From an uncultured Verrucomicrobia subdivision 3 bacterium (GTDB lineage: Bacteria; Verrucomicrobiota; Verrucomicrobiia; Limisphaerales; UBA11358), in NCBI GenBank assembly GCA_903850425.1, contig CAINLR010000011.1, positions 1 through 64,000 of the forward strand: a stretch of 64,000 nucleotides of DNA, in the 5' to 3' direction. The position numbers and the translations under genes were made by a program. Position 1 is the stretch's first letter. The number at the start of each line of letters is the position of its first letter. The notes under the pieces are model-generated. The model had not been told where the DNA came from. It saw nothing but the letters and a program-made list of their open reading frames with translations, and searched no databases. Below, in pieces: positions 8,260 to 16,214 of this stretch.

Positions 8260-8976
8260 ATGGTTGAATCAATGCAACGCTCACCTTTGCTTCATCCTTT
8301 GGCCATTCTGAGAAAGATCGTCGGCCTGACTCAAAAAGAAATGGGCGACCTCGTCAACCGCGCCGCTCGCACCATCCAATCCATCGAACTGAACAAGCTA
8401 CCCCTCACCGAAGAACTCGCTTTGCGGATTGCTGAAGCCACCGGTGTGGATGAAGCCTGGCTGTTCGCAGGCGATCCCAGTGTCCCGCCGCAAAAGGGCG
8501 TGACCCTGTTTAACACCGGGCGTGGGGATGGCGAATACACCAAGGCCGACTACGAATTTTACCGCGCCTATGTGGAGACCAAGTTGTGGGACGACAAAAC
8601 ATTCGCCGCAACTTTGAAAAAGGCTCAGGCGGAAGGTAAGCAAGCGGAGGTGGTTGAACTCATGGAAACCAAGGTGGATCTGATGGCCAGACAGCAGTGG
8701 TTCGTGGAAAACGCGGACCAGATTCTGATTACTGAGTTCCAGTTGATTTTGGCCGAAACCAAGTTAACCGACAACCAGCGGCTCGCGCGCTGGAAAATTC
8801 GCCGGTTCTTGGATGATCTCGCCAAAGAGTTTTCCATCAACATCCCCAAGTTGAAGACTTCCGTCGGCGTGAACGAATTCGCGAACTTCCCACCACCGGC
8901 CGGGCAAAATGCCGCCGAACCGGCGGCCAGTCCTGCACCCGCCAAGAATCCTGATCCCAAGTTGCCGCCAAGCTGA
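8260..8976 (+). CDS. XRE-family transcriptional regulator
   Basis: A 238-residue protein from the ATG at 8260; ATG 8272 is an alternative, and an upstream TTG at 8221 is unlikely because it lies in the operator. Residues 10 to 65 form an XRE helix-turn-helix (LRKIVGLTQKEMGDLVNRAARTIQSIE then LTEELALRIAEATGVDEAWL). The remaining 170 residues are helical and end in a Pro/Ala-rich tail. No protease or metal motif is seen, so this is not a classic LexA/CI self-cleaver. It faces the primase operon across the operator at 8223-8243 and probably keeps it off. It could also influence the restriction genes downstream. Confidence 0.75.
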   Translation: MVESMQRSPLLHPLAILRKIVGLTQKEMGDLVNRAARTIQSIELNKLPLTEELALRIAEATGVDEAWLFAGDPSVPPQKGVTLFNTGRGDGEYTKADYEFYRAYVETKLWDDKTFAATLKKAQAEGKQAEVVELMETKVDLMARQQWFVENADQILITEFQLILAETKLTDNQRLARWKIRRFLDDLAKEFSINIPKLKTSVGVNEFANFPPPAGQNAAEPAASPAPAKNPDPKLPPS

Positions 8977-9015
8977 ACTGGCTAAAAAATCAGCGAGGCT
9001 GGCGCGGCTTGCTCT

Positions 9016-9052
9016 GCGTCGGATGAATCACCCTGTCTGCCCCGTCCGACGC
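9016..9052 (+). terminator. Hairpin downstream of the XRE gene
   Basis: GCGTCGGA (9016-9023) pairs perfectly with TCCGACGC (9045-9052) across a 21-base loop. There is no T-tract, so it may be a weak terminator or only a structured 3' end. Bases 9049-9094 right after it are the CCCTCGCCC...GGGGTGAGGG type of low-complexity repeat often found between bacterial genes. Confidence 0.3.
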
Positions 9053-9236
9053 CACCCTCGCCCATCCGCTGGGAGAGGGGCTGGGGGTGAGGGTATCAGA
9101 GGAGGTCCCTGGGTTGTCGCCCCTACGAAACTCCGCCTTTCCAACCGCCGCCCGCCGCCGTAATCTCTCCGCGTTCTAAAAAACAAAACGACGATTATTA
9201 TTTAACCAAAAAATTTAGCGTAGCTACGGCTACGGG

Positions 9237-9352
9237 CTGCCCTGAAAACCGCGAATTTTCCAAGCCCGTCAAACGAACCGACCGAGCGCGCCCAAGTGGG
9301 CGCGGCTTGGCGTGTCTTCGTTTGACAGGCGCTTCGCGGTGCCTCAGGGCAG
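9237..9352. repeat. 116-base nested imperfect palindrome upstream of mod
   Basis: Four nested complementary arm pairs face each other in order: CTGCCCTGA (9237-9245) with TCAGGGCAG (9344-9352); CCGCGAA (9249-9255) with TTCGCGG (9333-9339); GTCAAACGAA (9268-9277) with TTCGTTTGAC (9317-9326); and CGCGCCCA (9287-9294) with TGGGCGCG (9297-9304). Nothing else is recognisable in the 440-base gap between the regulator and the methyltransferase gene. It could be a structured RNA, a miniature element, or a control site for the restriction operon. Confidence 0.6.
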
Positions 9353-9415
9353 GGCACGACGAGTTCGCGCCTTTTCTTTTTTAGATTTCCCGTGACTGGC
9401 TCGCCGCAGTCACAC

Positions 9416-11023
9416 ATGCCTACCCTCAACTGGATCGGAAAAGAAGCCGTCGTGAATCATCATCACGCCGTTCCGTTTCATTTGCTGCGCGATGTCCCGG
9501 ACCTTTCCGTTGGCGATCCCGGCAGTGGCAATCTCATCGTGCAGGGTGACAATCTCGTCGCGCTCAAGGCGCTGCTCCCTTACTACGCCGGCCAGGTCAA
9601 GTGCATCTACATTGACCCGCCCTACAACACAGGCAATGAAGGCTGGATTTACAACGACAACGTCAACAGCCCGCTCATCCGCGACTGGCTCGGCAAAACG
9701 GTCGGCAAGGAAGCCGAAGACTTATCCCGTCACGACAAATGGCTGTGTTTGATGTATCCGCGACTGGCGTTGCTCCGGCAATTCTTGCGCGACGATGGAG
9801 TTGTTTTCATCAGCATTGACGACAACGAAGTGCATTCACTCCGTTATCTCATGAATGAAATTTTCGGCGCTCAAAATTTCAAAGCGTGTATTACTTGGCA
9901 GCGAAAATACAGCGTAAGCAATAATTTCAAGGGAATCGCAACCATTGTTGACTACTTGCTTGTCTATTCAAAAACGCCCTCATTTCAAAATAATCTTCTG
10001 TCTCGCTCAGACGAGTCAATTGCCCGTTACAACAATCCAGACGATGACGCCCGTGGCCCTTGGAAGGCTGTGGATTATTTAAATCAGGCGACACCGGAAA
10101 AACGACCAAATTTATGTTACGACATAACCAATCCGAACACTGGCGAGATAATCAAAAACACAAAGAAAGCTTGGAAATATGAGCATTCGGTTCATCTCGC
10201 ACAAGTCGCTGAAAAACGTCTTTGGTGGGGAGCTAAAGGAACAAATACAGTTCCTGCTCTGAAACTTTTTTTGTCAGAAGTTCGGCAGGGCATGACTCCG
10301 CATAATTGGTGGTCGCACGACGAAGCTGGACACACAGACGAAGCAAAAAAAGAAATTGATCGTTTATTGGGTGAGCACGGATTTGATACGCCAAAGCCTA
10401 CACGCCTGATTGAACGCATTCTTCAAATTGCCACCAATCCCGGGGATTTGGTTTTGGATTCGTTTGCCGGCAGCGGCACGACTGGCCACGCAGTTTTGAA
10501 TTTGAACAAGGCAGACGGTGGCAACCGCAAATTCATCCTCGTTGAATTGGAATCCAAAATTGCGCGCGACATCACCGCCGAGCGCGTCAGGCGCATTGCC
10601 CAGGGATTTACAAACGCCAAAGGCGAGACGGTCAAAGGCATCGGCGGCAGCTTTCGTTTCTGCGAACTCGGCGAGCCGTTGTTTGACGAACACGGCCAAA
10701 TCAAACCATCTGTGCGGTTCGCGGATTTGGCGCGGCACGTTTATTTCACCGAAACCGGCGAGCCATTGCCGCGCGAGCGCGTGCTGAAATCGCCGTTGAT
10801 TGGCGAATGTCGCGGTGTCGGCATTTATCTTTTGTTCAACGGCATCTTGGGCGATAAGAGCGCGAACGGCGGCAACATTCTGACGCGCGCCGTGCTGGCG
10901 CAGTTGCCCAAGTTTGACGGCCAGAAAGTGATTTATTGCGCCGGCTGTCTGCTGGGCAAAGACCGGTTGCAGGCCGAGCGCATCATCGTCCGCCAGACGC
11001 CCTACGAAATCAAAGTGGCATGA
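9416..11023 (+). CDS. mod: Type III restriction-modification methyltransferase (Mod)
   Basis: A 535-residue site-specific DNA methyltransferase that modifies the recognition site and supplies specificity to the Mod-Res complex. CIYIDPPYNTGNEGW (residues about 63 to 77) is the catalytic motif IV DPPY of N6-adenine enzymes, and VLDSFAGSGTTGHAVL near residue 350 is the AdoMet-binding motif I, giving the beta-class order seen in Mod subunits. The central segment, about bases 9850-10430, carries the target-recognition domain and is much richer in A and T than either flank, as expected of a swapped specificity domain. I chose the ATG at 9416 over a GTG at 9392. The stop overlaps the res start (ATGA). 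Confidence 0.9.
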   Translation: MPTLNWIGKEAVVNHHHAVPFHLLRDVPDLSVGDPGSGNLIVQGDNLVALKALLPYYAGQVKCIYIDPPYNTGNEGWIYNDNVNSPLIRDWLGKTVGKEAEDLSRHDKWLCLMYPRLALLRQFLRDDGVVFISIDDNEVHSLRYLMNEIFGAQNFKACITWQRKYSVSNNFKGIATIVDYLLVYSKTPSFQNNLLSRSDESIARYNNPDDDARGPWKAVDYLNQATPEKRPNLCYDITNPNTGEIIKNTKKAWKYEHSVHLAQVAEKRLWWGAKGTNTVPALKLFLSEVRQGMTPHNWWSHDEAGHTDEAKKEIDRLLGEHGFDTPKPTRLIERILQIATNPGDLVLDSFAGSGTTGHAVLNLNKADGGNRKFILVELESKIARDITAERVRRIAQGFTNAKGETVKGIGGSFRFCELGEPLFDEHGQIKPSVRFADLARHVYFTETGEPLPRERVLKSPLIGECRGVGIYLLFNGILGDKSANGGNILTRAVLAQLPKFDGQKVIYCAGCLLGKDRLQAERIIVRQTPYEIKVA

Positions 11024-13704
11024 TCACACCGAAACCCTATCAAACGCGGGTGCTGGATTCGTTGCAGGATTTTTTCCGTCTCGCCGCGCGGGAGCAGAAT
11101 CCTGAGCCGGCATTTCGTGAAATCACCGCGCGCACGTTCGGCACGGCCACGCCTTATATTCCAGTGAGCGTCGCCGGCATGAAGCCGCAGATGCCTTATG
11201 TCTGCCTGCGCGTGCCGACTGGCGGCGGAAAAACCTTGCTGGCCTGCCATGCAGCGGGACTGGCCATGACAGATTTCATGCGCGCCGAGCGCGCGGTGGT
11301 GCTCTGGCTGGTGCCGAGCAACACGATTCTGGATCAAACCGCCGATGCCTTGCGCGATCCGCGCCATCCGTATCGCCGCGCCCTGGAACTGGCGTGCGGC
11401 TCGGTGGAAGTGGTGACGATTGAAGAAGCCTTGCGGCTGCCGCGCGCTACGGTGGATGGTCAAACCGTTGTCATCGTCTCGACGATCCAAGCTTTCCGCG
11501 CCGAGGATACCACCGGGCGGAAAGTGTATGACCAGAACGGAAGTTTCTCGGAACATTTGCTGAATGTGCCCGCCGACCGGCTGGCGGATTTGCTGCCGGG
11601 CGCAGACAGCAAACCCAAGCCGTCGCTGGTCAACATGCTCCGCCTGCGGCGGCCCATCGTCATCGTGGACGAGGCCCACAATGCGCGGACGGATTTGAGT
11701 TTTGCCACGTTGGGCAATGTGCTGCCGTCGTGCATCGTGGAATTCACCGCCACGCCCGCGCGCACCGGCCTCGCGCCCTCGAACATCTTACACCACGTTT
11801 CAGCGGCGGAATTGAAGGCGGCGGACATGGTGAAATTGCCGCTGCGCGTCATCACCCGCCATCCCAGCCAGAAGGATCAACTGCTGTCCGAGGCCATCGC
11901 CTTGCGCGGCGACCTGGAAAAAATCGCCATCGCCGAGGCGCAACAGACCGGCGAGTATTTGCGGCCCATCATGCTGATTCAGGCGGAACGCGTGGACGCC
12001 TGCGAGCCGTTGCGGGAACGGTTGGCCAGCGAGTTTGGCATCGCCAAAGACCAGGTGAAAATCTCCGTGGGCAATAACGACGAATTGCCAAGCGCGGAGG
12101 CAATCCGATCCGCCAAAGAACCGGCGGTGCGGTTCATCATCACCGTGCAGAAGTTGCGCGAAGGCTGGGATTGCCCGTTTGCTTATGTGCTATGCAGTTT
12201 GAAGGAGACCCGCTCGGCTACGGCGATTGAACAAATCGTCGGGCGCATTCTCCGGCTGCCCAGCGCCCAAGCCAAGCAGCATCCAGATTTGAATTGCGCG
12301 TATGCGTTCTCGGTTTCGGATTCGTTGCCGGAAGTTTTGAACGAGTTGCGCGAGGCACTGGAAAGCAACGGCTTCACGCGGGCGGAAGCCGAACGGATCA
12401 TCATCCCGGTGTCGCAAGGTTCGTTGCCGCTGGGCGCGCAGCCCAAGACGGTGCAGGTGTTGCCAGCGGACATTGACGTGACGGTGACAAAAACCCAGGT
12501 GCCGGCGCTGGCGGGCAAGGCGCGCATTGATACAACCAGCGGTGCCATCACCGTGCTGGTCCCGCTCGACCAGGTCGAGGCTGAAAAGCTGGCCAGTTGC
12601 GTCAAAACGCCGGAAGCCAAAGCCAAAGTCGCCGAAGCCGTTGAACTGGTGCGCGAGTTGGACAAGGCTTTTGGCGGCAGCGGGAAAACCCGCACGCCGT
12701 CGCCTTATGAATTGCAAATGGATTTCATCGTGCCGCTGCTCTGCGTGCGCGAGGCTGGAATTCTATTTGAGTTTGAAAGCACGTTTCTCCTGGAGCATCC
12801 GTGGAAATTGAGCACCAAGGACGCTTCGCTGGCCGACGGTTACAATCCGCTGAAACGTCCGGCAGGCAAGTCGGGCTTGGTGGACATTGGCACCAAAGGC
12901 GAGGTGCAAACGGAAATGTTGCAGGACAAAGCGGAAACAGATTTCGTGGCGACACTGCATCAGCAGGTCATCGCGCTGGGTGGTTCAGGCGATTGGAAGC
13001 TGGAAGATTTGGTCGGCTGGCTGGACCGGCACATTGACCATCAGGATATTCCCGCCGGCGAATCGGCGGAGTTTTTGCGGCAGGTCATTCGCGGCCTGAT
13101 GGCAAAATATGGCATCGCCGACATCGGCGTGCTGGCGCTGGACCGCTTTCGCTTGCGTGAACAAATTGAGGAACGCATTCAGCAGCACCGCGATGGCGAA
13201 CAGAAAACGGCGTTCCAACAATTCCTGCTGGCCGGTTCCGCCCTGACCGTCAGCGACGAGCGCACGATCAATTTCAAGACGATGAGCTATGAGCCGAGCG
13301 CGCTATACGAAGGCGGCTTCCAGTTCAAAAAACATTACTTCGGCCCCAAACCTGGCGAATTGCCTGAGCAGCGGGCCGATGGGACTCTGCGCGACGAATT
13401 CAAATGCGCGCAATTCCTCGATGGGCTGCCGGAGGTGAAATTTTGGGTGCGGAACCTAGCCAACAAAGCCAGTTCCTTCCGGCTGCAAACCTCGAAGCAT
13501 TGGTTTTATCCTGATTTTCTCTGCCAACTAAATGACGGCCGCGTGCTGCTGGTGGAATACAAGGGCGAACATTTGTTTGCCGATGCTGAAGAAAAGCGCG
13601 CCGTCGGCGCGGTGTGGGAAAGCCGCAGCGCCGGCCAATGCCTATTCGTGATGCCGGAGGGTAAAGACTTGGAAAAAATCCGGCAGAAGATCACCGCACA
13701 ATAA
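11020..13704 (+). CDS. res: Type III restriction enzyme helicase-nuclease (Res)
   Basis: An 894-residue ATP-dependent restriction subunit that cuts unmodified DNA together with Mod. The start MITPKPYQTRVLDSL overlaps the mod stop by four bases. Walker A is PTGGGKTLL (residues 66 to 74), the DEAH-type box is IVIVDEAHNAR near residue 215, motif III-like EFTATPAR follows, and a helicase C-terminal block includes REGWDCPFAYVLCSL and EQIVGRILRLP. The C-terminus has a PD-(D/E)xK nuclease: PD at 831-832 and ExK at 846-848 in LLVEYKG. All motifs are intact, so the system looks functional. As island cargo it probably defends against phage and stabilises the element. Confidence 0.92.
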   Translation: MITPKPYQTRVLDSLQDFFRLAAREQNPEPAFREITARTFGTATPYIPVSVAGMKPQMPYVCLRVPTGGGKTLLACHAAGLAMTDFMRAERAVVLWLVPSNTILDQTADALRDPRHPYRRALELACGSVEVVTIEEALRLPRATVDGQTVVIVSTIQAFRAEDTTGRKVYDQNGSFSEHLLNVPADRLADLLPGADSKPKPSLVNMLRLRRPIVIVDEAHNARTDLSFATLGNVLPSCIVEFTATPARTGLAPSNILHHVSAAELKAADMVKLPLRVITRHPSQKDQLLSEAIALRGDLEKIAIAEAQQTGEYLRPIMLIQAERVDACEPLRERLASEFGIAKDQVKISVGNNDELPSAEAIRSAKEPAVRFIITVQKLREGWDCPFAYVLCSLKETRSATAIEQIVGRILRLPSAQAKQHPDLNCAYAFSVSDSLPEVLNELREALESNGFTRAEAERIIIPVSQGSLPLGAQPKTVQVLPADIDVTVTKTQVPALAGKARIDTTSGAITVLVPLDQVEAEKLASCVKTPEAKAKVAEAVELVRELDKAFGGSGKTRTPSPYELQMDFIVPLLCVREAGILFEFESTFLLEHPWKLSTKDASLADGYNPLKRPAGKSGLVDIGTKGEVQTEMLQDKAETDFVATLHQQVIALGGSGDWKLEDLVGWLDRHIDHQDIPAGESAEFLRQVIRGLMAKYGIADIGVLALDRFRLREQIEERIQQHRDGEQKTAFQQFLLAGSALTVSDERTINFKTMSYEPSALYEGGFQFKKHYFGPKPGELPEQRADGTLRDEFKCAQFLDGLPEVKFWVRNLANKASSFRLQTSKHWFYPDFLCQLNDGRVLLVEYKGEHLFADAEEKRAVGAVWESRSAGQCLFVMPEGKDLEKIRQKITAQ

Positions 13705-13710
13705 ACGCGC

Positions 13711-14982
13711 CTACACCACCCCCTCGACCGCTGGGGCCCCCACATTTGTCGCCAGCTTGGCCGATTTTTTCACCCGTGTTTTTGGCTGTGGTGCTGCCAC
13801 CGGCCGCAGTGCATAAAACTGCTTCGTCTCCGCGCTTGTGACCCGCCCTTGGTAATGTTTCTTGATGATGCCCTCCGAATTGCCGAACTGCTCCGCCGTC
13901 CGCCCATAGCTGCCCGTCAGCCGGAAATAATGCGATATCGCCGTGTGGCGCAAAACATCCGGCACCCACGGCTTCAAGTCCGGCTGTTTCTCGTTCTTTG
14001 GCCCATACCCGGTGACGGCGCGCACTTTTTTGAGATCGGCATCATACGGCGAGCGATAAATCTCACCGGCCTTACGATACTTGGTCAACCACGCCTTGAG
14101 CGTCTTGGAAATCACCACAATCCGCCCCTTGCCGGTTTTGGTCTGCGTTCCCTTCAGGCGAATTTCACCATCGGCTAGATTGACCTGCTCCCACGACAAC
14201 CGCGCCGCCTCAAATGGCCGCAGCCCGCCAAATAGGCAGAGCGCCACATACGGCACGAGATGGCCTTTTTCAAAGTTCTCGGCCGCGCGCAACAGCGCCG
14301 CGCAGTCGTTCACCGGCAGCACCACCGGTTCGCGATCATCATCGCTCGTCAGCCCTTCAATCTCGACGGCGTAGCAAGGATTATTCACACACCAATGCCG
14401 CTTGCCCTTCATGCACCAGGTGAAGAAACTCGAAATCGCCCGGCAATCCGCATCCTTGGTGTTCGCCGACACATTGCGTTGGGCAAGATATTTTTCGATA
14501 TGCTCCGGCAACACATCCGTCACCCGCAGATTACCAACGTTGTTCACGAAGTGCGTCGCCCGGTTGCGTAGATGATATTTGGTCAGTATCCGCAAATCGG
14601 TGGTGGTGGCCAGCCAGTCCACATACGTCTTCAGCGCCTCGTCCAGCCGGGGTGATTCCTTGATGGTTTTAGGTTTGCCGGTCCGCAGCCAATGATCCAC
14701 GGCGGTGATCAAATCACCATCCTGCTCTAGCCGCTTGAAAGCGGCCTCGGCAATGCCTACTTGCTCATCGGTCAGCCGCGTCGCCCGCAATGCCGCCACG
14801 CCGTTGGCCGCATGATATTCACCTTCCAACTCCGTGTGCCGATACTGCGCCTCCTCCGCGCGGGCGAAGTTCTCGCGGATGCGTTCCCCGTTGCGGCGCG
14901 TGCCAGTGACCCGCCAGCTTGGGGTGCCCGTCCGGGGATTGGTGTAGGGCAAAATCTTGAATCGTGCCTTCGGTGCTTTCAT
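13711..14982 (-). CDS. Tyrosine recombinase / integrase
   Basis: A 423-residue phage-type integrase that would catalyse integration and excision of the element. I start at MKAPKARFKILPYTNPRTG (14982); an upstream frame to 15030 adds 16 unlikely residues. An N-terminal arm domain is followed by a SAM-like core-binding domain (ALKTYVDWLA onward) and the catalytic domain: box I arginine in FGGLRPFEAARLSW, a lysine in the GKGRIVVISK hairpin, box II DVLRHTAISHYF, and the nucleophile tyrosine in IIKKHYQGRV. The first His of HxxR is replaced by Asp, and GH of the third box by GN. It ends a few bases from res, converging with it, and lies at the element's right boundary. Confidence 0.9.
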   Translation of the reverse strand: MKAPKARFKILPYTNPRTGTPSWRVTGTRRNGERIRENFARAEEAQYRHTELEGEYHAANGVAALRATRLTDEQVGIAEAAFKRLEQDGDLITAVDHWLRTGKPKTIKESPRLDEALKTYVDWLATTTDLRILTKYHLRNRATHFVNNVGNLRVTDVLPEHIEKYLAQRNVSANTKDADCRAISSFFTWCMKGKRHWCVNNPCYAVEIEGLTSDDDREPVVLPVNDCAALLRAAENFEKGHLVPYVALCLFGGLRPFEAARLSWEQVNLADGEIRLKGTQTKTGKGRIVVISKTLKAWLTKYRKAGEIYRSPYDADLKKVRAVTGYGPKNEKQPDLKPWVPDVLRHTAISHYFRLTGSYGRTAEQFGNSEGIIKKHYQGRVTSAETKQFYALRPVAAPQPKTRVKKSAKLATNVGAPAVEGVV

Positions 14983-15130
14983 TGCCACCCAATATACCCG
15001 ATTTGAAAAGTATTGGCAACCGCAAGGCAACTATTTTTTACAGATTCATCTTATATGGCATATATGCATTTATATTGTGTCCCGTTGGGATTGTCGTAAT
15101 GCGGTTGCGACTTTTCAGATTCGGCACCCC

Positions 15131-15207
15131 CACGCGCCGGGCGGCGGCAGGAATTTCCGCCCGAATTTTTTCGCAATCTCCATCACGCGCGGGATGTCCT
15201 GCGGTTG
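15131..15207 (-). pseudogene. Gene-tail remnant A (cupin-like C-terminus)
   Basis: Read on the minus strand this gives PRVMEIAKKFGRKFLPPP before running to a stop, with an in-frame stop not far upstream. The pattern resembles the C-terminal tail of small cupin-type proteins (inference). It matches remnant B at 16080-16156 over the same 77-base length, about 80 percent by eye. It lies 150 bases from the integrase start. Confidence 0.45.
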
Positions 15208-15287
15208 TTGCGGGTCTTGGCAGACGGTCGCCTGCGTGCCACCTTGGGCTGGATCCAAGCGCGCCGCTCAAGTAAGTTCCGCAACCG

Positions 15288-16064
15288 ATGATGTTGCCGG
15301 ACATTCCCAACTGGCAGATGACCGTGTTTCTCCTGCTTGCGCTGGGAGTGATGGCGTTCGTGATGAAGCTGGTGGCGTTGCTGCTGCCGGCCAAACGCGA
15401 AATTGAGCGAAGCGCCGTGTCGTGGGTGTTGTTTTCGCCCGACTCGGTCATGCGCGCGCAACGGGCAACCGGCGCCGGGCCGGTGGGGCTGCGAATCCTG
15501 ATGCTGTTTGCCGCTGTGTGGTTGAGTTATTGGGCCTATTGGCAACTGGTCCGTGATTTTCAAATTCACGGAATTCTCCTGAGCTATCTGGCCGTGCTAC
15601 TTCTACTGCTGATCGGAGAATCGCTCGTGGCCATTATGAACCTGTTCCTGCTGCCCGGTGGCTGCCTGCTTCCCGCGCTGCATTGCCGTCCGTGGGCGGC
15701 GCGGAGCATTGCGGACTTTTGGGGCAACCGATGGAATCTATGGTTCAGCGACTGGTCTCGCTACGTCATCTTCGGTCGATTACGCCGTCGCCCCCTGTTC
15801 GCGCTGTTCCTGGTTTTTGCGGCTTCCGGCATCGCGCACGAATGCGTGATTAACGTCCCGCTTTACTGTGTCACGGGCAGAATTCTCTTCGGCACGATGA
15901 TGGTTTACTTCCTCCTTCAAGCGGCTGGCATCCTGGTGGAACGCCATTTTCTGAAAGGTTATCCGCGTTTGATGATGCTGTTTGTCTGGCTGGTGGTTTT
16001 CGTGCCATTGCCTTTGGTGCTTAACGAAGGATACCTTCGCGGGCTCCAGCTTTGGCCGGAATGA
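15288..16064 (+). CDS. Wax-synthase / MBOAT-like membrane protein
   Basis: A 258-residue integral membrane protein with about six to seven hydrophobic segments (for example FLLLALGVMAFVMKLVALLL and LLSYLAVLLLLLIGESLVAI). Residues about 143 to 185 contain DFWGNRWNLWFSDWSRYVIF and then FAASGIAHE, matching the FWGRRWN and SGxxHE(His) blocks of the wax-synthase/MBOAT_2 acyltransferase family, whose His is catalytic. It is shorter than usual family members (about 300 to 400 residues). It probably transfers an acyl group to a lipid or alcohol at the inner membrane; the substrate is unknown. It is flanked by two related gene-tail remnants. Confidence 0.7.
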   Translation: MMLPDIPNWQMTVFLLLALGVMAFVMKLVALLLPAKREIERSAVSWVLFSPDSVMRAQRATGAGPVGLRILMLFAAVWLSYWAYWQLVRDFQIHGILLSYLAVLLLLLIGESLVAIMNLFLLPGGCLLPALHCRPWAARSIADFWGNRWNLWFSDWSRYVIFGRLRRRPLFALFLVFAASGIAHECVINVPLYCVTGRILFGTMMVYFLLQAAGILVERHFLKGYPRLMMLFVWLVVFVPLPLVLNEGYLRGLQLWPE

Positions 16065-16079
16065 AACGAGATTTGTATT

Positions 16080-16156
16080 CACGCGCCGGGCGGCCCAGGA
16101 AATCCAGCCCGGATTTTTTCGCAATCTCGAGCACACGCGGGCGTGCCTGCGGTGGC
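16080..16156 (-). pseudogene. Gene-tail remnant B (cupin-like C-terminus)
   Basis: On the minus strand this encodes PRVLEIAKKSGLDFLGRP, clearly related to remnant A. It is not preceded by a credible gene: upstream of it is the palindromic element at 16160-16205. The pair A and B are direct repeats about 950 bases apart around the membrane protein gene. Confidence 0.45.
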
Positions 16157-16159
16157 TGG

Positions 16160-16205
16160 AGCGGCGCTCTATGACCGACGAAATCGGCGCTCACAGAGCG
16201 CCGCT
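16160..16205. repeat. Interspersed palindromic element
   Basis: AGCGGCGCTCT (16160-16170) pairs perfectly with AGAGCGCCGCT (16195-16205) across a loop containing CGACGAAATCGGCG, itself partly self-complementary. It sits just beyond the rsgA stop codon and abuts gene-tail remnant B. It looks like a REP-type or miniature mobile element; other copies were not found in this window. Confidence 0.5.
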
Positions 16206-16214
16206 ACAAAGCTA

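Noticed and set aside
9049-9094. GC-rich CCCTCGCCC...GGGGTGAGGG sequence
   Set aside because: A very common low-complexity repeat between bacterial genes; no specific function inferred.
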